Origin: Promethearchaeota archaeon
Lineage (GTDB): Archaea > Asgardarchaeota > Lokiarchaeia > Sigynarchaeales > MK-D1
Length of the DNA: 28,883 bases
Assembly (NCBI GenBank): GCA_016839865.1
Contig: JAEOTN010000224.1
Coordinates: 1-28,883 of the forward strand
Direction of reading: 5' to 3'
The notes below the pieces were generated by a model. It made no database searches. It saw only the letters and a program-made list of their open reading frames with translations, and had not been told where the DNA came from. Shown here piece after piece: positions 1-8,678 of the stretch. The position numbers were made by a program, and so were the translations under genes. Position 1 is the first letter of the stretch. Each line of letters opens with the position of its first letter.

Positions 1-2
1 AT

Positions 3-647
3 AATATTAATAATGAACAAGGAAAATTCGTTAGCATCAAGGTTATCGATATGGGGCAAGGTATAAAACCTGATGATATTCATAAAATCTTCAATCCTTA
101 TTACACAACAAAAATTGGTTCTCATGGTCTTGGTTTGGCAATTTGTAATACAATAATTCATAATCACAGAGGAGAAATAACGGTAGATTCTATACCCGAA
201 AAAGAAACTGTGTTTAAAATTACAATTCCTGCTTATTTTGAGACGGATGAAAAGATAAAAAAAGAAAATGCTGATGTACTAGTTCTTGAAGAAGACGTAA
301 ATATTATTCACGCTTTGAAGAAAAATCTGCAAAAAATTGGATATTCTATGGATTTCGCATCTACATGTCATGAAGTGAAAAGACTATTTGAAGAATCTGC
401 TCAAAACAATACACCATATAAAATCATCATTCTCGATTCTTCTATACCTGAAGATGGATTTCTCTGCCATACTACTCAGATTTTCAAGAAAATTTGCAAA
501 GAAGTGAAGATTATCATATCTTCTGATGTTGCACTAGATCCTATAAACAAAAATTATGAAGAACATGGATTTGATGCATTTTTACCCAAACCCTATCAAA
601 TCAAGGATATTCGAAATTTGTTTGATTCATTAGTCGTAGTTATGTGA
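3..647 (+). CDS. Hybrid sensor histidine kinase, C-terminal part (ATPase end plus receiver), 5'-truncated by window
   Basis: The reading frame is open to the left edge, so this is the end of a longer gene; the first ATG at 51 lies inside the kinase ATP-binding domain and is not the true start. From the edge one reads the G1 box (DMGQG), the F box (IFNPYYTTK) and the G2 box (GSHGLGLA) of a HATPase_c domain, then a receiver domain of about 120 residues. The receiver has acidic residues at its beginning (LEED), a phospho-acceptor Asp in IILDSS, a Ser in IISSD and the conserved Lys in LPKPY. The protein would autophosphorylate on an upstream His, which is not visible, and pass phosphate to its own or another receiver. 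Hybrid kinases ending in a receiver are common in archaea that use two-component signalling. No output domain follows, and the signal sensed cannot be read from this fragment. A T-tract follows the stop. Confidence 0.88.
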   Translation, partial: NINNEQGKFVSIKVIDMGQGIKPDDIHKIFNPYYTTKIGSHGLGLAICNTIIHNHRGEITVDSIPEKETVFKITIPAYFETDEKIKKENADVLVLEEDVNIIHALKKNLQKIGYSMDFASTCHEVKRLFEESAQNNTPYKIIILDSSIPEDGFLCHTTQIFKKICKEVKIIISSDVALDPINKNYEEHGFDAFLPKPYQIKDIRNLFDSLVVVM

Positions 648-660
648 AATTTTTTTAGGT
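648..660 (+). terminator. T-tract terminator after the histidine kinase
   Basis: A run of seven T (650-656) starts three bases after the TGA stop at 645-647, with no strong hairpin in front. This fits the U-tract termination typical of archaea. It separates the kinase gene from the next gene, which starts 75 nt downstream. Confidence 0.4.
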
Positions 661-722
661 TTAGCTATTAAAGTTAAAAGTAAAACGAATTATTTTCTTT
701 AAGGGCTACAGTCTGATTACTT

Positions 723-1493
723 ATGGTTTCGAAAAACAATAATGAACGATTTTCTCGTGTTAGATATTTCAGTAGAAAGAAATATCTAACCGATTATAAA
801 GAATACGATTCAAAATTGAAAGCACGGGCAGTCGTGCTTTATTTCAAAGCCAAACATGCTGGAATTATTCCAATTCGAGCTCGTGTAATCGATAGAGGAA
901 ATTTTTGTCAAGTCTATTTTGATGAAAACACCTATAACCAGATGAAACAAGGGATTGTAAAATTACCAGATTTTTCAGATGTGCCCCAAGCTGTCATACG
1001 TAAAGTCCAATCCAGTCAGAAAATTGATTCGAAATCAAAATCAGGACATGACATTCGAGAAATCAAATCGAATTATATGTATGGACGAAAAGAAAAATAT
1101 CAAGTTGTTAAACTAGAAAAAGAGAAACCCAAGCACGAATTGTTGAGAGATACACGTAGAAAACAGAAATTGAGTTCAAAAGATACACTCGAAGATAGTT
1201 TAAGATTCATGTTATTGATTGAAATTTTACATAACATGTATTTGATCCCCGATGATATTTACGATTTGAAGTATTGGGCTAATAAGGACGCGTTTGATGC
1301 GGTATATGCACTTTGGGAACAAGAGAAAGATTTGAATGATAGTTTAGACATCATTCATGATACTTTCATGGATTCTTGCCCAAAATGTGGTAGTGAGATG
1401 AATGAAAATTTCATTGTGCTGGGTGGACAGGGCAGATTGGCAGTTTACCAGTGTGTTTTATGTAAGTTTTATTTACCACGCACAGTTGAGTAA
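723..1493 (+). CDS. Hypothetical protein with C-terminal zinc ribbon
   Basis: A 256-residue protein that I do not recognise as a named family. The N-terminal ~90 residues are basic and could form a small alpha/beta domain (segments ARAVVLYFKAKHAG and IPIRARVIDRG). The middle (about 95-150) is lysine/serine-rich and probably disordered, followed by a helical part (about 155-215). The C-terminus carries a treble-clef or zinc-ribbon signature, CPKCG then QCVLCKFY, about 20 residues apart, which would bind one zinc. Basic character plus a zinc ribbon suggests nucleic-acid or protein binding, but that is inference. It starts at ATG 723 without a clear SD and is followed by a 578-nt non-coding stretch, so it is probably transcribed alone. 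Confidence 0.75.
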   Translation: MVSKNNNERFSRVRYFSRKKYLTDYKEYDSKLKARAVVLYFKAKHAGIIPIRARVIDRGNFCQVYFDENTYNQMKQGIVKLPDFSDVPQAVIRKVQSSQKIDSKSKSGHDIREIKSNYMYGRKEKYQVVKLEKEKPKHELLRDTRRKQKLSSKDTLEDSLRFMLLIEILHNMYLIPDDIYDLKYWANKDAFDAVYALWEQEKDLNDSLDIIHDTFMDSCPKCGSEMNENFIVLGGQGRLAVYQCVLCKFYLPRTVE

Positions 1494-2071
1494 AATCGAG
1501 TATTTAGTAATACTTATGATGTGAATCCCACAGCTAATTTTCGAATTATTTACACGTTATTAGATAAGATCCAGATAAAAAAATTAACAACACAGCGATA
1601 ATAACGCTTTTTTAAGCCGAGATAAACTCTTTATCACTAAAGAAAAATGCAAATATTGCTAATATTGCATGATTAACATTGACATCGTAGATTCAATTGA
1701 TAGATGGATATGACTGAGTATTTGTGAGATCGGATTAAATCGGTTAATGTCGGCTATATATTCGTGGAAATGTTTATATTTTCATTCCGTAACTACATAT
1801 CACTGAGATCGTACTAAGGTTGAGAAAAAGGATTCTCAGAAGGGCAGAATCTCTGAAAGAACACCTACTATCCACCTCTATAATGCGGATCTCCATTTGA
1901 ATCTCCTGCCATATCCAACTACACAAGTGAATTCGTATCTTCACCGTCGATATCAACGTGATTCAGATCCTCTTAATAAAATTGCTCTCTATAGTTAAAG
2001 AGTTATTTTGTCGCAACACTCTAATAGAAAATGATTAATGTCGGAATACATAAGAATAGGTGTAAAATTAA
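1494..2071. other. Long intergenic region / probable 5' leader of the RNR gene
   Basis: No convincing protein gene lies here; the 60-codon minus-strand frame at 1774-1956 has no SD and an unprotein-like composition. A TATA-like stretch (CTATATATT) lies at 1754-1762. If it is used for the plus strand, transcription would begin near 1785 and leave a leader of about 290 nt before the RNR start. In that leader CTGAGATC (1803-1810) can pair with GATTCTCAG (1831-1839, one bulged T), while GATTCT (1831-1836) can instead pair with AGAATC (1846-1851); the two hairpins exclude each other. The 10-mer TTAATGTCGG occurs at 1744-1753 and again at 2035-2044. I recognise no known riboswitch, tRNA or C/D-box RNA. 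Confidence 0.4.
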
Positions 2072-4468
2072 TTGATCAATGACCAAAATGATGAGATTTT
2101 CATGGAAGAATTCGAATTGGATTCTATTTTACCAAAATATATCATAAACTCACAAGCAGAAAAAGAACCATTTGATTTAGATCGAATTCGAAAGAGTCTG
2201 ATTATTGATGTAGGCTTAGATGATGAGATTTCTTCCGAAATAATAGAAGCTGTTGTTCGTAAAATCGTTGGTTTACTTAGTTTACAATACAAATCGATTT
2301 CTACCTATGCAGTAAAGGATTTCATTTGTGAAGAATTCTCATCCCGAGGAATGGATAAGTATCGGGACATATATGTGAGAATTGAGAAGAAAAAACGGAC
2401 AAAATTCGTCTTATCAGATCAATTTATTGATCAATATAGAGGTACTCAACCTGAATGGGGACCCTTAGGGTATATCACATACAAACGCACCTATGCACGG
2501 CCAATTGAGGGAGAAAATCGAACAGAAGAGTTTTTCGAAACCATTCGTCGTGTAGTTGAGGGTTGCTTTTCACTTCAAAAAGAACATTGCATTAAGCTAA
2601 GTCTTCCTTGGGATGAAGAAAAAGCACGAAAGTCTGCAGAAATTATGTATGTAAAGATGTGGAACTTTAAATTCAGCGCACCAGGACGTGGTTTGTGGGT
2701 AATGGGAACACCCTTTATTGACAAACATGGTTCAATGGCTCTAAATAATTGTGGGTTTTGTTCCACTGAAGATATTGACATAAAGGGTCCTATGGCATTC
2801 CAATGGTGTATGGATGCACTCATGCTTGGTGTGGGAGTGGGATTTGATACCAAAGGAGCAGGAAAAGTTACCCTCAAACAACCGGAAGAATCGAAAAGTG
2901 TTTATGTGATTCCAGACTCTCGAGAAGGTTGGGTAAAAGCGCTAGGAAAAGTATTAGATGGCTTATTCTTAGGAAATGCAATCCCTGAGTTTGATTATTC
3001 TCAAATACGCCCAGCAGGAGCTCCTATCAAAGGATTTGGAGGAGTAGCTTCTGGTCCTGGACCTCTAAAAGAGATGTTAGAAGACATTGAAAAAATGCTC
3101 CTGGAGAAAGTAGGAAATTCTCTTACATCTACAGATATTGTGGATATTTTCAATTTAATCGGTAAATGTGTGGTTGCAGGAAATGTACGAAGATCCGCTG
3201 AAATAGCTCTTGGAAATATGGAAGATGATGATTTCATTAATATGAAACAAGATATGGAATTGCTTAAACACCATAGATGGGCTAGTAATAACTCAGTCAT
3301 TGCTCATGTAGGGATGAAATATGACTCCATAGTAGAAGGAATTGCCACTAATGGAGAACCTGGTGTGTTATGGCTTGATAACGCCCAAAACTACTCAAGA
3401 ATCAATGGAGAACCAGATTATATAGACAAAAAAGCAAAAGGTGTGAATCCATGCGGAGAACAAACCTTGGAAAGCTTCGAGCTATGCTGTTTGGTAGAAA
3501 CTTTCCCTTCACGACATGAAACCTATGAAGAATATCAAGATACGCTTAAATACGCCTATCTGTATGCAAAATCAGTAACTTTGGAAAATACACATTGGGC
3601 ATTCACCAATGCTGTAATGGGTAAAAACAGACGAATTGGTACATCCCAAAGCGGTATTATTGATGCTTTTGTAAGGCATGGTAGGAAAAACATGTTAGAT
3701 TGGTGCGAAAAGGGTTATAATTATATACGCGAATTGGACGAAAAATACTCAGACTGGTTGTGCATTCCGAAATCCATAAAAATCACTTCTGTAAAACCAA
3801 GTGGGACTGTTAGTTTACTTCCCGGAGTATCCCCTGGAATCCATTATCCACATTCAAAATATTACATTCGGCGCATGCGGATTTCCACAAATCATGAAGA
3901 TCTAATCCCGGTATTAGAGGAAGCAGGCTACCACATCGAACCAGATGTTTATTCAAGAAATACAGTAGTGGTTGAGTTCCCCATTAAGGAAAAGTTTTTT
4001 GAAAGATCTAAGAACGATGTATCAATGTGGGAACAATTTGAGAATGCTGCAGCCTATCAACGATATTGGAGTGATAATCAAGTTTCGGTGACTGTAACCT
4101 TCAAGAAAGAAGAAGTAAAAGACATTAAATACGCTTTAGAATGCTACGAATCCAAGCTAAAAAGTGTGTCCATGTTACCAATTATGGATCATGGTTATGA
4201 ACAAGCACCTTACGAAGAAATCACAAAAGAACGCTTTGAACAAATGATTACTGGAATAACTCCCTTAAACTTGAAGAACATCACGACTCAAGCAATCGGA
4301 GAGGAGGGTTGTACAACAGATGCTTGTGAAATTAAAAAAGAGATTTCCCAAATAAAGGAAGCAATAAAGAACGGTAATGGTAATGGTATAATTTCACTTG
4401 AGAAAGATGAACGATTCGCTGATTTTTGTTTAGATCTTGATTCCAAAGAGGTAAAAAAAGAAAAATAA
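2072..4468 (+). CDS. nrdJ: Adenosylcobalamin-dependent (class II, RTPR-type) ribonucleoside-triphosphate reductase with N-terminal ATP-cone
   Basis: Reduces ribonucleotides to deoxyribonucleotides using a thiyl radical made by homolysis of coenzyme B12, so DNA precursors can be made without oxygen. Residues about 15-105 look like an ATP-cone, the dATP/ATP activity switch. The barrel follows, with RTYARPI, RGLWVMGT and NNCGFC (C227). Next come NPCGE (N459, C461 thiyl, E463) and C472, eleven residues after C461, which with C227 would form the redox pair; then SVKPSGT and SPGIHYPHS. The tail has C747-x4-C752, the shuttle spacing of the monomeric Lactobacillus RTPR, rather than a CxxC tail. That enzyme has no classical ATP-cone, so this combination is notable. 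The protein is 798 aa with a ~46-residue extension after the last Cys. Start TTG 2072 is favoured by AGGTG at 2058-2062; ATG 2102 is the alternative. Its stop is 8 nt from a convergent gene's stop. Confidence 0.95.
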   Translation: MINDQNDEIFMEEFELDSILPKYIINSQAEKEPFDLDRIRKSLIIDVGLDDEISSEIIEAVVRKIVGLLSLQYKSISTYAVKDFICEEFSSRGMDKYRDIYVRIEKKKRTKFVLSDQFIDQYRGTQPEWGPLGYITYKRTYARPIEGENRTEEFFETIRRVVEGCFSLQKEHCIKLSLPWDEEKARKSAEIMYVKMWNFKFSAPGRGLWVMGTPFIDKHGSMALNNCGFCSTEDIDIKGPMAFQWCMDALMLGVGVGFDTKGAGKVTLKQPEESKSVYVIPDSREGWVKALGKVLDGLFLGNAIPEFDYSQIRPAGAPIKGFGGVASGPGPLKEMLEDIEKMLLEKVGNSLTSTDIVDIFNLIGKCVVAGNVRRSAEIALGNMEDDDFINMKQDMELLKHHRWASNNSVIAHVGMKYDSIVEGIATNGEPGVLWLDNAQNYSRINGEPDYIDKKAKGVNPCGEQTLESFELCCLVETFPSRHETYEEYQDTLKYAYLYAKSVTLENTHWAFTNAVMGKNRRIGTSQSGIIDAFVRHGRKNMLDWCEKGYNYIRELDEKYSDWLCIPKSIKITSVKPSGTVSLLPGVSPGIHYPHSKYYIRRMRISTNHEDLIPVLEEAGYHIEPDVYSRNTVVVEFPIKEKFFERSKNDVSMWEQFENAAAYQRYWSDNQVSVTVTFKKEEVKDIKYALECYESKLKSVSMLPIMDHGYEQAPYEEITKERFEQMITGITPLNLKNITTQAIGEEGCTTDACEIKKEISQIKEAIKNGNGNGIISLEKDERFADFCLDLDSKEVKKEK

Positions 4469-4476
4469 GACAAAAA

Positions 4477-4902
4477 TTAACCTAATGGTTTAATATATTT
4501 CTCTTTTATTTCTGGCAATTTGTACGCTATATCCTCAATCGTTTTCTTCCCCGCTAAGACTTGATCCAAACGAGCGATTAACTCCTTTGGGAAAATTTCA
4601 ACTGATATCATATTAGTTCTATATTTCTGTACTTCGTCAGATAGGCAATACTCACAATCTGAGCGTTTTTTATCAATTTCATTCAATACCAATTCTTCAA
4701 AACTGGTGATCAAGCCATTATATACCTGAATTTCAAAACTTTCTATGGGATTAACTACTTCTTCTTCTAATCGAATAAATCGGTTTTCAATCTCTTTAAT
4801 TTGCCGTCTTTTTTTTGTCTCAAGTATGCTAAGTCGCTTTTGCGACTCTTCTCGCATCTTTTCGATTTCCTGTATTTTTTTTCTCACACTATCATAGTCC
4901 AT
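4477..4902 (-). CDS. Hypothetical coiled-coil protein
   Basis: A 141-residue protein, highly charged and with no recognised family. Residues about 1-60 form a clear heptad-like coiled coil (KKIQEIEKMREESQKRL and onward, rich in K/E/R/I/L); the rest is predicted helical with a Cys pair (CEYC, near residue 84). A prefoldin-like or cytoskeletal/adaptor protein is possible but unsupported. On the minus strand the start is preceded by GGAG about 10 nt before ATG (read at 4909-4917), a good SD. It ends tail to tail with the RNR gene and is divergent from the small helical protein at 5056, so the 153-nt gap probably holds two promoters. Confidence 0.7.
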   Translation of the reverse strand: MDYDSVRKKIQEIEKMREESQKRLSILETKKRRQIKEIENRFIRLEEEVVNPIESFEIQVYNGLITSFEELVLNEIDKKRSDCEYCLSDEVQKYRTNMISVEIFPKELIARLDQVLAGKKTIEDIAYKLPEIKEKYIKPLG

Positions 4903-5020
4903 ATTACGATATCTCCAAGTTTGACTACCTAATTAATAAAAAGCGAAAAGCAATTTGATCTCTGGTACTATGGAGATATTATCACTGGGTTAGATTACCT
5001 TGAAAAATATGAAACGCGTA

Positions 5021-5029
5021 CTTTTATTA
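5021..5029 (+). promoter_or_regulatory. TATA-like box for the 5056 gene / larA pair
   Basis: CTTTTATTA lies 27-35 nt before ATG 5056. With archaeal spacing the transcript would begin at or just before the start codon. No SD precedes that ATG, so a leaderless mRNA is the simplest reading. Confidence 0.35.
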
Positions 5030-5055
5030 CAGAAAATATGTCATCATAACTATAT

Positions 5056-5520
5056 ATGGGAAAACAACCAGATCCAAGCGAGAAAACGATTGATCAACTT
5101 GATGATCTGAATTTTCAAGTTCTTGATTTATTTGATCACATTGAAGAAAAAGACGCAGAAAAATTCGAAGAGAGATATTGTTGGAATGTTGGAGAGTATA
5201 GTAAATTACTCAGACAATTATTGGATATTTACCATGACGATTTAAGAACTAAAGAAGAAAAAACACAAATGAAACCGTATTTATTATATTATCGCGAACT
5301 CCAACAATACCTTGTTTATTTTGTACGATTTCCATCTGCGATGTATCAGAAAAATCACCCGTATCTGAAAGAACTACGAGAACTCATAGAAAAAAAGGGA
5401 TACATGCTTAAAGCAAAATATAAAGAGAAAGCTATTCAGGAAAGCATGCTTTTTGAAACAGACTTTCGTGAAAAACTAGAAAAAACATTAAGTAGGAGAA
5501 GATTGGGAGATGGAAGTTGA
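5056..5520 (+). CDS. Hypothetical small helical protein upstream of LarA
   Basis: A 154-residue, soluble, charged and apparently all-helical protein without cysteine-ligand clusters or membrane segments. I do not recognise it. Its gene overlaps the start of the racemase gene by 11 nt (stop 5518-5520, next ATG 5510), so the two are almost certainly co-transcribed and translationally coupled. It does not resemble LarB, LarC or LarE, the nickel-pincer cofactor makers, so it is not a disguised maturation factor as far as I can see. It might be a binding partner or regulator of the racemase. Confidence 0.7.
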   Translation: MGKQPDPSEKTIDQLDDLNFQVLDLFDHIEEKDAEKFEERYCWNVGEYSKLLRQLLDIYHDDLRTKEEKTQMKPYLLYYRELQQYLVYFVRFPSAMYQKNHPYLKELRELIEKKGYMLKAKYKEKAIQESMLFETDFREKLEKTLSRRRLGDGS

Positions 5521-6805
5521 TTTTTTATATGGTAGTTCGGGATTGAAAATTACACTACCAAAGGCTCTTCATACAACGGTGCTCAAAGCTCGTGAAATTC
5601 CAGGATTAGATGATCCGGTTCAAGAAATATATAACAAATTAGAGCGTCCAATGAGTTCTCAACCACTTAAGCAACTATTAGCAAAACAAATGAAAAAGAA
5701 AGAGGGAGACATCATTATTTTGGTTGATGACCATACACGCCCCATCTCAAGTAAATATTTTCTTGATGCATTGTCAAAGGTATTTCACTCGTTAAATATT
5801 GAAGATGATCGAGTCAAAATTTTAGTTTCTACGGGGTTGCATCGAAAATCTACTCATCAAGAATTGATACGGATGCTTGGTGAGGAACATATTAATAGAT
5901 TTGACATTATTTTTCATGACGCCAACAATGAAGCAGAACTAGAGCATGTTGGAGATACACCATCTGGAAATGAAGTTTACCTGAATACACACTATGTACA
6001 AGCAGCTTTTCGTATTGCTACAGGATATGTCGAACCTCATTTTTTTTCGGGGTACAGTGGAGGACGCAAAGCTATAGTCCCAGGTATAGCTGGAAAGAAT
6101 ACAATATTGTATAATCACTCAGCTGGGAACATACACTCAGAATATGCCCGATTTGGAGTGCTAGAGAACAATCTGTTGCATGAAGACATGCTGGAAGCAA
6201 CAAGGTTGATGAAACCAGAATTTTGTATTAATGCAATTATAAATCGAAATCACAACATTACTCATATTGCAGCAGGAAACATTTTCGCGGTTTTTAATCA
6301 TTTAGTCCAAATCCAAAATCAGGAATGTTTCAGAGACATCCCCCATGAATATGATATCGTAATCTGTGGTAATGGAGGATTCCCATTAGATTTAAACCTT
6401 TACCAAGCCGTAAAAAGTATGGTTATAGGAGAAATGGGCTGTAAGAAGGATGGGATTATTATCTCGGTTAATGAATGTAGAGATGGTGTAGGTCAAGAGT
6501 CATTTAAGGAACTAATTAATAGCGGTGATCTACCACGTGTGATTTATGATAAAGCTCTTAATGGAGAAATTACTGTTCCTGACATTTGGGAGATTCAAGT
6601 TATGGCACGTGTATTAATGCATCATTCTGTGTATGTAATTTCTTCCATGGAAGAAGCAGATCTTGGTAATACAGGTCTAAAATATGCTTCGAGTATACAA
6701 GAAGCGATTAACTATGGAATAGATGAATTAGGATTTAAAAAAGAAGAAGTTAAAATATTAATACTACCAGATGGTCCACTTGTTTTGCCCAAATTAACTC
6801 AATAA
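5510..6805 (+). CDS. larA: LarA-family nickel-pincer nucleotide racemase/epimerase
   Basis: LarA enzymes racemize or epimerize alpha-hydroxyacids by hydride transfer through a nickel pincer nucleotide tethered to a lysine. At 431 aa this has the normal family length. Key positions of the Lactobacillus plantarum enzyme are present at nearly constant offset: DHTR (D74, R77), H111 in GLHRK, H177 in VEPHF, the cofactor-linking K187 in SGGRK, nickel-ligand H203 in YNHS, and Q299/K302 in QAVK. The 16-residue K-to-H spacing is exactly that of LarA. It should therefore be an active, cofactor-loaded enzyme, but the substrate is not certain: the family includes malate, hydroxyglutarate, sugar-acid and other racemases. 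LarB/C/E are not in the window and must be encoded elsewhere. Its start overlaps the preceding gene; its stop lies 2 nt from the stop of the convergent membrane-protein gene. Confidence 0.9.
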   Translation: MEVDFLYGSSGLKITLPKALHTTVLKAREIPGLDDPVQEIYNKLERPMSSQPLKQLLAKQMKKKEGDIIILVDDHTRPISSKYFLDALSKVFHSLNIEDDRVKILVSTGLHRKSTHQELIRMLGEEHINRFDIIFHDANNEAELEHVGDTPSGNEVYLNTHYVQAAFRIATGYVEPHFFSGYSGGRKAIVPGIAGKNTILYNHSAGNIHSEYARFGVLENNLLHEDMLEATRLMKPEFCINAIINRNHNITHIAAGNIFAVFNHLVQIQNQECFRDIPHEYDIVICGNGGFPLDLNLYQAVKSMVIGEMGCKKDGIIISVNECRDGVGQESFKELINSGDLPRVIYDKALNGEITVPDIWEIQVMARVLMHHSVYVISSMEEADLGNTGLKYASSIQEAINYGIDELGFKKEEVKILILPDGPLVLPKLTQ

Positions 6806-6807
6806 TA

Positions 6808-8625
6808 TTATTTCTTATTCTTCTTGTTCTTTCGTTTTTTTACATTCTTTTTTCGTTTTTTAGCTTCGGCTTTATCTTGAATTCGCTTAATATATCTTAA
6901 GTCTCCTTGCCTCTCTGGTTCAGTTGTCTTCTTCTTATAACTAGAATCTAAGGCCGTTAAGAATGATTTACGCTCTTCTACATCAGAACTTACTCCTTTT
7001 GAGATTCCAAGTTCTTTTTTCTCCTCATCAGTAAGAGTCTCTGTCAATCTATCAGCCATAAACTGTTTTACTCTTTCTTCTGCTTCTGATTTTTTGTCAT
7101 AGGAATCATGAATAGAGATAAATTCTATGAATTTACGAGCACCTTTTGTAACAACCTGCAATTCCATATATTGTGAATCAAGATCGCGTTGAATAATATT
7201 CCGGACAGTGGTTTTTGAGGCACCTGTTAAATTTATTAGTTGATTATCTACATCTGTTAATGGAAATGGTTCTCCTCTACGAACGAATTCTCTTTTCAAG
7301 AATTCGTAAATGATCTCACGTTTCTCATCATCACTATCTATCACACCTTTGTGAGATCGAAGGAACATAGATGTAGCTTGAGGTCGTATATAATAAATCA
7401 ATAATGTTATCCCTAGGAATAGAATAATTAAAGCTGGGATAAGGAGATGGTCCATATTTATTAGATCTGAAAAATTTCCAACAGTTTGGTTTGGTATATT
7501 TGCAAATATGGGAATACGGGAAGCAGTCTGAGCGGTAACGGTTCCAAGAAAAACCATAATAAGTGAATCTTTGTTAAAAAAGAGAAGATTACCACTAACT
7601 TGTTTACTTAATACTCTAATTCCACGGAATAGAAAAACCATTGAAATAAAGAACTCGAGATAGAAGAAAATTGAAGTTCCACCAGTTCCTCCTCCCATAG
7701 AACCCATGGCTAGTTGAGTATTTGAATGAAGGATTAAATAAAGGGAGATTTGGTAGATTAAATACAAAAACATAAAAAAAACGATTAGAGAATACGCAAA
7801 ATTGTCAAAGGTTCCCATTCGTCTATTCTCTAAACGTAGTCGAGTCATTATAAGCTCAATCGCAAATAAAACAAATATAATGATTAAAGATACGTATAGA
7901 AAAGGCATAATAACTGTCATTTCGGTTCCATACATCAAGATTGCAGATGCTGGGTCTCCGCTAAAATAGGGGTGGTTCATCACAATAATGTCTAAAGTAA
8001 ACCAAACAAGCCCATAACGATATGACCAAACACCTATAGTGAGTACTATCAAAATTAAAAAGGGAATTATCGAAATGAAGATATTTACTAAAGGAGAATA
8101 CCTTTGTAGGGTTCTTGCTTCCATCTTACTAGCAAATTTTCTACTAGTATCATAAACTCGAACCCCCTGAATTATTAACCATATCATTGCAAGGATAAGT
8201 AGAGCAGGTAGCATATTCCATCCGGAAGCTATCAGATATCTCCATAAAAAGAAACTTCCATAAAGTAATCCAAAAAATAATGGAATCTGTTTAAGAACGT
8301 AATATGTACCAAAGAAAAATTGTTTGATTTTAGTATTTAAAAACAATATTGATAACATAAAGAATGTAAATACTAAAGATACAGATAGTGCATAAGGATT
8401 ATAGATAGTGAGGATTCTAAACACAAAATTATCCCAATTTGAAATTAAAATAAATGAGTAGATAAGAAAGATAATTATGAGAAATACGAATTTTTTCCCC
8501 CAGAAGATTCGGGTAGTTTTTTTTTGATGTTCCGATTTTCCGGTTAGAACCAATTTAACTCGTTCAAAAAAGGAATGTTGATGTTTTCTTAAGGATGATT
8601 TTGATGTCGTTTTTTTCGCAGTCAT
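6808..8625 (-). CDS. Polytopic membrane protein with cytoplasmic winged-helix-like tail
   Basis: A 605-residue protein of unknown family. After a short basic N-terminus, residues about 45-430 contain roughly ten hydrophobic segments, including a Gly-rich loop (MGSMGGGTGG) between two of them. Residues about 435-525 form a soluble module: EIIYEFLKREFVRRGEPFPLT, then LTGASKTTVRNIIQRDL and two strands. This resembles a winged-helix/HTH fold with the recognition helix around SKTTVRNI. The last ~80 residues are very lysine-rich. The design suggests a membrane-tethered transcription regulator or an integral protein whose tail contacts nucleic acid or ribosomes; this is inference. The gene stands alone between terminators: two T-tracts upstream end the opine dehydrogenase operon, and LarA converges downstream. 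Confidence 0.75.
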   Translation of the reverse strand: MTAKKTTSKSSLRKHQHSFFERVKLVLTGKSEHQKKTTRIFWGKKFVFLIIIFLIYSFILISNWDNFVFRILTIYNPYALSVSLVFTFFMLSILFLNTKIKQFFFGTYYVLKQIPLFFGLLYGSFFLWRYLIASGWNMLPALLILAMIWLIIQGVRVYDTSRKFASKMEARTLQRYSPLVNIFISIIPFLILIVLTIGVWSYRYGLVWFTLDIIVMNHPYFSGDPASAILMYGTEMTVIMPFLYVSLIIIFVLFAIELIMTRLRLENRRMGTFDNFAYSLIVFFMFLYLIYQISLYLILHSNTQLAMGSMGGGTGGTSIFFYLEFFISMVFLFRGIRVLSKQVSGNLLFFNKDSLIMVFLGTVTAQTASRIPIFANIPNQTVGNFSDLINMDHLLIPALIILFLGITLLIYYIRPQATSMFLRSHKGVIDSDDEKREIIYEFLKREFVRRGEPFPLTDVDNQLINLTGASKTTVRNIIQRDLDSQYMELQVVTKGARKFIEFISIHDSYDKKSEAEERVKQFMADRLTETLTDEEKKELGISKGVSSDVEERKSFLTALDSSYKKKTTEPERQGDLRYIKRIQDKAEAKKRKKNVKKRKNKKNKK

Positions 8626-8678
8626 ATGAATAATCTCGATTTAGAGGGTTCTTAGGTTCTATAACGAGTTTCTACCAT

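Noticed and set aside
51..53. ATG 51 as the start of the kinase/receiver gene
   Set aside because: The ATG falls inside the G1 box of the ATPase domain and the frame is open to the window edge, so the gene begins upstream.
1774..1956. 60-codon minus-strand frame in the RNR leader
   Set aside because: No SD, no promoter in register, and a composition unlike a real small protein; it overlaps the leader hairpins.
1754..2071. Cobalamin riboswitch before the B12-dependent RNR
   Set aside because: No B12-box consensus could be found, and such riboswitches are essentially bacterial; only short alternative hairpins remain.
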